10,690 nucleotides of DNA from CAINVV01 sp031432175 (lineage in GTDB: Bacteria > Bacteroidota > Bacteroidia > Bacteroidales > Prolixibacteraceae). The number at the start of each line of letters is the position of its first letter. Position 1 is the stretch's first letter. Location: positions 1 to 10,690 of the forward strand of contig CAYHQN010000140.1 of NCBI GenBank assembly GCA_964358545.1, written 5' to 3'. Shown here in pieces: positions 6,110 to 10,690 of this stretch. Below the pieces are notes generated by a model, which was not told where the DNA came from, searched no databases, and worked only from the letters and a program-made list of their open reading frames with translations. The position numbers and the translations under genes are program-made.

Positions 6110-6439
6110 TTATAGGGGAACCTGTTTAATAAGTTTGAGAATCTCGTTATCGGCAAGGTTTTCCAGTTCCGATTTGTCGTAAATAGAGAGCATGTAAGCA
6201 GTGCCGTCCTTAAAAACAACGTGGACAATAACCCTTGCACCGCCCGATTTCCCTTTGCCCTTGCTGGCAATGGCCAGGCGTACCTTTTGGCAGTCGTGGC
6301 CAATGGGCGTTCCTTGGATTGGGTCTTCCTTTAGCTCACTGATAAGGGTTTGCAGTTCTTTTTTAAGCGAAGGGAATTTTTTGGCCAGGCGTTTGGCCTG
6401 CCGGTCAAAAACAGATATGGTCTTGACGTTAAAGCTCAT
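6110..6439 (-). CDS. RelE/ParE-family toxin
   Basis: The 109-residue protein matches the RelE/ParE fold: an N-terminal FDRQAKRLAKKFPSLKKEL helix pair (residues 11-29), a Gly- and Lys-rich strand region around 58-70 (KGKGKSGGARVIV) and a C-terminal YMLSIYDKSE strand near 82-91. Proteins of this group either cut mRNA on the ribosome or poison gyrase; the SIYDKSE end and the GKSGGAR segment recall the HigB/RelE-type RNases more than ParE, but the sequence alone does not settle it. Its start overlaps the antitoxin's end by 11 bases (6429-6439), a typical coupled antitoxin-toxin order. The 33-bp terminator repeat follows the stop directly. It appears intact. Confidence 0.85.
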   Translation of the reverse strand: MSFNVKTISVFDRQAKRLAKKFPSLKKELQTLISELKEDPIQGTPIGHDCQKVRLAIASKGKGKSGGARVIVHVVFKDGTAYMLSIYDKSELENLADNEILKLIKQVPL

Positions 6440-6650
6440 TGAGCAAGTCTTCGGCGTTACGCGCCTGGATTTTACCTTCCTTCACCTGCTTCATCTCTTC
6501 AACGGCTTCGGCCAGTTCGGCCAGGAACAGTTTTTTGTTGCGCAGGCGTTCCAGCTCGTCAAGGTCTTTTTTGATCTGTTCCCAATCTTTCATGGGCAAC
6601 TGTACTGCATTCTTATGGCCTTTGCGGTCGGTAATATACTGTAGTTCCAT
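6429..6650 (-). CDS. Antitoxin partner of the RelE/ParE toxin
   Basis: A 73-residue, highly charged protein. The N-terminal part (MELQYITDRKGHKNAVQLPM) looks like the short beta-strand pair of Bacteroidota Phd/RelB-like antitoxins. The middle, about residues 22-57, is predicted to be long helices rich in Lys and Glu (DWEQIKKDLDELERLRNKK), and the C-terminal part would wrap the toxin. It precedes the toxin and overlaps it by 11 bases, so translation is probably coupled. Family assignment rests mostly on size and position; no classical DNA-binding motif is plain to the eye. It would neutralise the toxin and probably repress the operon. Confidence 0.75.
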   Translation of the reverse strand: MELQYITDRKGHKNAVQLPMKDWEQIKKDLDELERLRNKKLFLAELAEAVEEMKQVKEGKIQARNAEDLLNEL

Positions 6651-6661
6651 CGTCGTTATGT

Positions 6662-6760
6662 TTAATGTGTTGCATAAGCTTTCCTTGTCACTGAAATCCG
6701 GATAGGCAGGATCACACCCATTCTTTTACCGGTGGTGTCGGTAATGTACTGCCTCTTCAT
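6662..6760 (-). pseudogene. Decayed antitoxin-like small ORF at the head of the toxin-antitoxin operon
   Basis: The minus-strand ATG at 6760-6758 opens 32 codons starting MKRQYITDTTGKRMGVILPI and ending at TAA 6664-6662, 11 bases before the antitoxin start. The beginning parallels the intact antitoxin (QYITD, then GK/GH, then V-LP). After ILPI the similarity stops; in the next frame the bases read DFSDKE, more like an antitoxin continuation, so a single-base frameshift is likely. That alternative frame stays open into the antitoxin gene. It may be a dead paralogue, or a translated leader peptide that helps antitoxin translation. Confidence 0.55.
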
Positions 6761-6769
6761 ATGTGTCAC

Positions 6770-6803
6770 TTAATACCATATTTGTAATAATAAGGCAAAA
6801 ATA
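6770..6803 (-). promoter_or_regulatory. Candidate promoter and operator of the toxin-antitoxin operon
   Basis: On the minus strand TATTTTTG (6803-6796) fits the Bacteroidota -7 element TAnnTTTG. Just downstream is an imperfect inverted repeat, TTAATAC (6770-6776) and GTAATAA (6784-6790) with one mismatch, about where transcription would start. This is a natural place for antitoxin autoregulation. No good -33 TTTG is seen at the usual spacing. Confidence 0.45.
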
Positions 6804-6849
6804 CAAAACTTAAAAGGTTTTGTTGTTTAAGACGGACAAAATAATATTC

Positions 6850-6861
6850 CCCGCCAGCGGG
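6850..6861 (-). terminator. Weak terminator candidate after the ATPase gene
   Basis: CCCGC (6850-6854) and GCGGG (6857-6861) can form a small hairpin just after the ATPase stop on the minus strand, followed by GAATATTATTTTGT. The two-base loop means only four pairs would form in practice, so the call is weak. Confidence 0.3.
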
Positions 6862-6871
6862 ATCTGGGTAT

Positions 6872-8062
6872 TTAATACAAAAATCCAAATAACCAGATTG
6901 GGACCTTGTTTTCCCCTCCGGTTTCAATATCATCCGCAGCAACCAGATAATTATCGAGATGCTTTACCTGAGATGTACTTTTGCCTTTACCTCCAACTTC
7001 GATCGTCAATCCATCAATGACAAAGTCCCCTTCTGCAGGGGAACTTACCTTTAACCCGGCATTGAACAATTGATTCAAAACAAATGTTTCCCTAATGTTT
7101 CCGATATCAGGTTTTTCTTTTAACGCAAAGGCAAGGTTGGTATTTTCCAGAAATACTTTGTCCGGTTTTTGTAACGTTGAAACCCCTTTCCCTTCTGTAC
7201 TTAGGGTATTTATCAATCGAGCGTCCTGTAATTGATAGATATATTGATAGACACTATCACGACTCAAATCAAGTTTTCTGGAGAGTGCGGCGATATTCGG
7301 TTTGAAAGGGACCGATTCTGCTATTACACCCAATAACTTTTTAACCTTTGTCGCAGTCCCTGAATTATATGAAGCGATATAAGCAAGGTCCGCATCTACA
7401 ATTGTATTAATTATTTGGTTCAATTTCATCAGATAGGTATCTTCACCTTCTGCAATAATTGGTAGATAGCCTACTTCTAAATATTTGCGGAATGCCGGTA
7501 GCGGACGGAAATTTTCAATAATCATCCGGCTCAGGCTTCGATGATTGTTGTTGATATCATCAATTTTGAATGCATCAAAACTTACCTCATTGGTAAATAT
7601 TAAATATTCCCGAAAAGAAAGCCCTGCAAGTATATAACTTACAACTCTCCTGCTTAAGTCGGCTTCACCACGGTAAATGTCCAACGCTGAGGAGGCTGAA
7701 AAAATAACCTGCATTTCTGGTAATCCATCATAGATGTTCTTCAATTCGACGGACCAGTTTGGATATTTATGAACTTCATCAATAAACAGTATTTTTCCAC
7801 CTTGCTTATACCAATCATTTGCTGTTTCCAATAAAGTATGGTTATAAAACCAGGTATGATCAGCGGAGATGTACAGTGCATCAGAAGGTAACCCCATGTC
7901 ATATTTTAAATGCTGCAACATTAGCGTAGTTTTTCCTGCACCTCGAGGGCCTTTAATCCCGATCATTCGCTGTTTCCAGTTAATCCGGTTGTGTAAATAT
8001 CTTCGGAAGTCATTCTTTACAGGACGCAAAATATTTTCCTGAAATTCAAATAAAATGTCCAT
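6872..8062 (-). CDS. AAA family ATPase with DUF4143-like C-terminal region
   Basis: The 396-residue protein has a Walker A motif GPRGAGKT at 38-45, Walker B ILFIDE at 91-96 and a sensor-1-like VIFSASSA at 119-126. A winged-helix-like segment follows at about 255-290 (KLDLSRDSVYQYIYQL), and a C-terminal part from about 327 contains D346, E355 and K359 in an arrangement like a degenerate PD-(D/E)xK core. This order fits the abundant Bacteroidota ATP-binding proteins of the DUF4143 type, whose cellular role is not well established; they are frequent in accessory regions. It is a single gene, with divergent lipoprotein 8298-8939 upstream and the toxin-antitoxin operon downstream. It seems complete, with no frameshift. 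Confidence 0.85.
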   Translation of the reverse strand: MDILFEFQENILRPVKNDFRRYLHNRINWKQRMIGIKGPRGAGKTTLMLQHLKYDMGLPSDALYISADHTWFYNHTLLETANDWYKQGGKILFIDEVHKYPNWSVELKNIYDGLPEMQVIFSASSALDIYRGEADLSRRVVSYILAGLSFREYLIFTNEVSFDAFKIDDINNNHRSLSRMIIENFRPLPAFRKYLEVGYLPIIAEGEDTYLMKLNQIINTIVDADLAYIASYNSGTATKVKKLLGVIAESVPFKPNIAALSRKLDLSRDSVYQYIYQLQDARLINTLSTEGKGVSTLQKPDKVFLENTNLAFALKEKPDIGNIRETFVLNQLFNAGLKVSSPAEGDFVIDGLTIEVGGKGKSTSQVKHLDNYLVAADDIETGGENKVPIWLFGFLY

Positions 8063-8068
8063 GTTTAT

Positions 8069-8117
8069 GTCGATTTAATACGACAAAAATACAATAAAGA
8101 TGTTGATTCCATTCGAC
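8069..8117 (-). promoter_or_regulatory. Promoter and possible operator of the ATPase gene
   Basis: The minus strand carries TATTTTTG (8091-8084), a match to TAnnTTTG, about 22 bases before the ATPase ATG. GTCG (8069-8072) and CGAC (8081-8084) form an inverted pair between this box and the start. A further TCGAC lies at 8113-8117, opposite in sense to GTCGA at 8069-8073. A protein binding these GTCGA/TCGAC half-sites could control the promoter (inference). Confidence 0.45.
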
Positions 8118-8233
8118 AGAATAGTTTATTTATTTCATAGTCAAACCAATCCCTTTGGAAACAGATAAATATTCTATTTTCATCATTGCCCCGGCGGACC
8201 CAAAAATGACCTGATTGGGCTATTGTGCCATCC

Positions 8234-8241
8234 TATTTTTG
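8234..8241 (+). promoter_or_regulatory. Candidate -7 promoter element for the secreted lipoprotein
   Basis: TATTTTTG on the plus strand fits TAnnTTTG and lies 56 bases before the lipoprotein ATG. An ATTG at 8214-8217 could be a weak -33 box, but the gap of 16 bases is shorter than usual. Confidence 0.4.
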
Positions 8242-8297
8242 AATCTAGCTTTGCGTTATTAAACCAAAATCTTAAATTTAACTTTATTACTGTCACT

Positions 8298-8939
8298 ATG
8301 AAAAAAATCATCAGTTTTCTGCCGTTTTTGGCCCTGCTTGTCTCCTGCGATTTGCTGAACGATACCAAAATTTCCTCCACAGATTTAGGGGGCGATACAA
8401 ATCTTACGATGAACGCAGTTGGAACCAAGGTTTCTACAAACGTTCAGGTCGGAAGTACATCGTATACAGCTTCAGCAACTGTGACCAGTAACGTCAATGG
8501 CGTTGTCACCATGGACGTAAAAGCCACCCTGCCAAAAAACAACTCGCTGGTAAATCTGATCCCGGCCAATCTGAAAGACGCTTCCGGTAATTTAAGTACT
8601 ACCGCTAAATATAAAAATACGTCAGAAGGTATACTGGATTACACCAACAAAGATGGAAAGCCTTTTGTGATTGTTAATTACAGTAGCAACGTCGGGGATA
8701 AATATGTTCTGACAAAAAGTGATGGAACGACGATCACACGAACGGTGACTGCCAAAAAAGAAGTCGATGATTACCCTGTTATGGGTGGGTCTATGCTGAT
8801 TAAAACGATGACTGTGGAACAGGATTCCAGGATTCCAGGTGTCAGCAAGATCGTTTACATCACCAACCATCATTATGCTTTGGTGGCTGTTGTAGTCTAT
8901 ATGAGTGACGGAACCTCGACCAAAATTTCACTGCTCTGA
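8298..8939 (+). CDS. Secreted lipoprotein of unknown function
   Basis: ATG 8298 is preferred over an upstream in-frame ATG at 8223 because it starts directly at a lipoprotein signal: MKK, a hydrophobic run FLPFLALLV and lipobox LVSC with Cys17. The -7 box candidate at 8234 would also lie inside a longer gene. The 213-residue product is rich in Thr, Ser, Val and Asn, with alternating short polar and hydrophobic runs that suggest a beta-sandwich-like exported protein. No catalytic motif and no known family were recognised. The residue after Cys is Asp, and the next residues (LLNDTK) do not form the acidic run of a typical surface-export signal. Two membrane-protein genes follow on the same strand after 36 bases, so they may share a transcript. 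Confidence 0.75.
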   Translation: MKKIISFLPFLALLVSCDLLNDTKISSTDLGGDTNLTMNAVGTKVSTNVQVGSTSYTASATVTSNVNGVVTMDVKATLPKNNSLVNLIPANLKDASGNLSTTAKYKNTSEGILDYTNKDGKPFVIVNYSSNVGDKYVLTKSDGTTITRTVTAKKEVDDYPVMGGSMLIKTMTVEQDSRIPGVSKIVYITNHHYALVAVVVYMSDGTSTKISLL

Positions 8940-8975
8940 TATTTGTTTACTTTCAATTACTAACTTCCACCCTGA

Positions 8976-9443
8976 ATGAAGACAAGCAATTTCTTATTGC
9001 CTAAGGGATTAAGGCCCTTGGGCATTATTTTTGTTGTAGTAGGCCTGTTTCTTTTGTTTTTGAAATATAAGTTCAACTACAAACCGGATTTTCTGAACCT
9101 CAAAGTTTTCGCCTTCTACTCTTTTTACATAGAAGCCAGGAGTTTTACAACGATAACGCACCAGATGATAGAAGATATTGCAGGGATCTTATTGCTTGCA
9201 GGTCTTTTCATGGTCGCATTTACCAGGGAGAAGGATGAATCTGAAGGCTTGAATGCCTTAAGATTAAAGGCATTCGTGGTTACTGCTTATCTGAACCTTG
9301 TCTATCTTCTTGCTTCTATCCTGTTTTTTTTTGGCTTTGGTTTCGTTGGGGCATTGACCTTTTTCATGGTTTTCTGGTTGGCTTCCTATTTGGTAACTTT
9401 CCGGATTCTTATGTACCGGAATAAAAAAGAGGAGCCTATTTGA
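8976..9443 (+). CDS. Four-helix integral membrane protein, function unknown
   Basis: The 155-residue protein has four strongly hydrophobic segments, at about 14-31, 68-83, 98-118 and 121-145, with a Lys/Arg-rich C terminus (RNKKEEPI) that is probably cytoplasmic. Between the first two helices is a region rich in Phe and Tyr (KPDFLNLKVFAFYSFYIEARSF is interrupted by charged residues). I do not recognise the family and see no catalytic motif. Its TGA stop (9441-9443) is followed two bases later by the ATG of the next membrane gene, so the two are almost certainly co-transcribed and may form a complex. Confidence 0.7.
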   Translation: MKTSNFLLPKGLRPLGIIFVVVGLFLLFLKYKFNYKPDFLNLKVFAFYSFYIEARSFTTITHQMIEDIAGILLLAGLFMVAFTREKDESEGLNALRLKAFVVTAYLNLVYLLASILFFFGFGFVGALTFFMVFWLASYLVTFRILMYRNKKEEPI

Positions 9444-9445
9444 AG

Positions 9446-10264
9446 ATGTTGAACCTTGAGTCGTTGGTAATCTGGATCAGGCAGCAAACCGCATGGCTAT
9501 ATCTGCAAGTATATCAAAACCAGATCTTTTTCATTGATCTGTGGAGCCTTGCACATTTTTGGAGCGGTTTCGTCATCTTCATTTTGTTATTGGTTATCAG
9601 AAGTAAACAACCATGGTTGTGGTTGACAGTAGGCTTGGCGCTGTATGAAATTGCTGAGATTCTGATGCTCTATGTTTCACTCCATGTCTTCAATCCTGAA
9701 ACTATCAAAGATCAATTCACAGATATATTTGTAGGGATATTAGGCGGATTATTTGGCTATCTATTTACTTATCAAAAGTTTAAATTAAAATTTGATATTT
9801 TTAAAATATTGGATTTCGAATCTGTATTTGTCTCGATGACCTATTCATTTATTTGGGTAGGGCATTCCCGATTCTTTTTTCTCCAGGCGGAAGATGCAGA
9901 TTTATTTGGGCTAGGCCTATTCTTTTGGCGCTCTTTGCTGTTTTATTGTTTACTCAGGATTTATCGTTTGCTGAAGGGCATTTACGGTACGAACTTTCTT
10001 TACATGTTTTTTCCAATTGGATACGCTGGTTTCTATATTCTATCAGGAATAATATCCGGAAGCTTTCTTGGTAAACCTGCTATCGAAATGCAGCAGACTT
10101 TCCAACATACTTTTTTCAACACCATCTCCTTTGTTGATTTGATCTCCTTTCCGTTGGTCGCAATGATGTCCTATGAATTGATTGGCTCGATAATAAATAG
10201 AGCCGGAGCCGAGTTTGTGAAAAGTTACCCTGTTCCACTACCTACTCTGGAACCAGCATATTAG
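9446..10264 (+). CDS. Polytopic membrane protein with VanZ/DUF2238-like acidic motif
   Basis: I start at ATG 9446, two bases after the previous stop; a TTG at 9440 in frame would overlap that stop and adds only two residues. The 272-residue product has about seven hydrophobic segments. In its first 105 residues D31, H37 (LAHFWSG), E68/E71 (YEIAE) and D93 before GILGG repeat the spacing of polar residues seen in VanZ-like and DUF2238-type membrane proteins, where D/H, E and D lie in successive helices. The second half has aromatic-rich helices and no known motif. The function cannot be assigned. The VanZ-like reading is inferred from motif spacing only. The coupling to the preceding membrane protein suggests joint work. 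Confidence 0.7.
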   Translation: MLNLESLVIWIRQQTAWLYLQVYQNQIFFIDLWSLAHFWSGFVIFILLLVIRSKQPWLWLTVGLALYEIAEILMLYVSLHVFNPETIKDQFTDIFVGILGGLFGYLFTYQKFKLKFDIFKILDFESVFVSMTYSFIWVGHSRFFFLQAEDADLFGLGLFFWRSLLFYCLLRIYRLLKGIYGTNFLYMFFPIGYAGFYILSGIISGSFLGKPAIEMQQTFQHTFFNTISFVDLISFPLVAMMSYELIGSIINRAGAEFVKSYPVPLPTLEPAY

Positions 10265-10342
10265 ATAGGTTCCTAAATTATTGTCAGGATGTGCTTAACA
10301 GCAATTGGCTTCGTGAAGTATGAAACCCTTATAGCCGTCAGA

Positions 10343-10669
10343 TTATTTCGCCATCAACCAGTATTCCTTCACACTTTCGGTTGTTTCCTGGTTCCAATGG
10401 GCTGCTGTAACGGCTTCTCCTTTGGCTGTTTTAAGCGCCAATTCATATACCGCGATAACCGGGTTAAAAACAAGATCGGTAACCCCGATGTTGTATAACT
10501 GGACAGTTGAATCTTCTGTCTTTGCCACCTCTTCGACAACCACTTCGAACTGATTGTGCTGGAGTAGTTTTTTTAGAAAATCTACTCTCTTTTTCTCAAT
10601 TCCTTTTTCAACAACCGTGCAACGCTGTCCGCCGATCTCTTCAACGATATGTTTTGCTTTGAGTACCAT
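10343..10669 (-). CDS. Small conserved-looking protein, unknown function
   Basis: The 108-residue protein (MVLKAKHIVEEIGGQRCTVV) is charged, has no signal peptide or membrane segment, and has the alternating helix and strand pattern of a small soluble alpha/beta domain. It contains one Cys (C17) and two Trp near the C terminus (HWNQ, EYWLMAK). I do not recognise its family. The start at 10669 is supported by an A/G-rich AAGAAAAGAC just upstream. It converges with the membrane-protein gene across 78 bases that show no clear terminator. The window ends 21 bases before its start, so any operon partner upstream is not visible. Confidence 0.7.
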   Translation of the reverse strand: MVLKAKHIVEEIGGQRCTVVEKGIEKKRVDFLKKLLQHNQFEVVVEEVAKTEDSTVQLYNIGVTDLVFNPVIAVYELALKTAKGEAVTAAHWNQETTESVKEYWLMAK

Positions 10670-10690
10670 GGTCTTTTCTTAAATCGATTC

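Noticed and set aside
6201..6705. Plus-strand frames of 147 and 88 codons across the toxin-antitoxin genes
   Set aside because: They are antisense to a recognisable RelE-like toxin and its antitoxin.
3060..10690. Integrase, transposase, tRNA or rRNA genes
   Set aside because: I looked for these because the region is mosaic, but found no such coding motifs and no tRNA-like cloverleaf in the spacers.

Overview
The window looks like chromosomal DNA of an anaerobic Bacteroidota bacterium, probably in or near the Bacteroidales. The signs are an RHS core of the Bacteroidota type, AT-rich intergenic regions with TAnnTTTG-like -7 boxes instead of E. coli promoters, Bacteroidota-style lipoproteins, a DUF4143-type ATPase, and a small dicluster ferredoxin subunit of a 2-oxoacid:ferredoxin oxidoreductase, which points to anaerobic metabolism.

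Positions 1-3023 (minus strand) are a metabolic block: pheA (prephenate dehydratase), a long-chain flavodoxin and a class I/II aminotransferase. The flavodoxin stop and aminotransferase start overlap as TGATG. After a 114-base gap comes a korD-like 4Fe-4S subunit that runs to the window edge. Together they can make phenylalanine from prephenate, with a possible redox link between 2-oxoacids, flavodoxin/ferredoxin and amino acids.

Positions 3024-6870 are an accessory, recombined region. A plus-strand RHS gene that has lost its 5' part carries an intact RHS-associated core and a C-terminal NlpC/P60 cysteine-peptidase domain, predicted to be a peptidoglycan-cutting toxin. Seven bases later is a lipoprotein of unknown family, which I infer to be the immunity protein. 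Behind them lie the 3' remnant of a helix-turn-helix antitoxin gene, a second RHS scrap that overlaps the first in sequence, a cluster of short inverted repeats, and a RelE/ParE-type toxin-antitoxin operon with a small decayed antitoxin-like ORF in front. A 33-bp terminator-like repeat lies at the 3' end of both the HTH remnant and the relE-like gene.

Positions 6872-10690 hold an AAA ATPase (minus), a secreted lipoprotein and two coupled membrane proteins (plus), and a small conserved-looking cytosolic protein (minus). The ATPase, the lipoprotein and the toxin-antitoxin operon each have an upstream TATTTTTG octamer matching the Bacteroidota -7 element.

The most interesting unit is the RHS-NlpC/P60 toxin with its lipoprotein partner (3214-5476). 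A lipoprotein facing the periplasm is where protection against a cell-wall hydrolase would be needed. The surrounding RHS, HTH and antitoxin debris suggests repeated cassette exchange at this locus.
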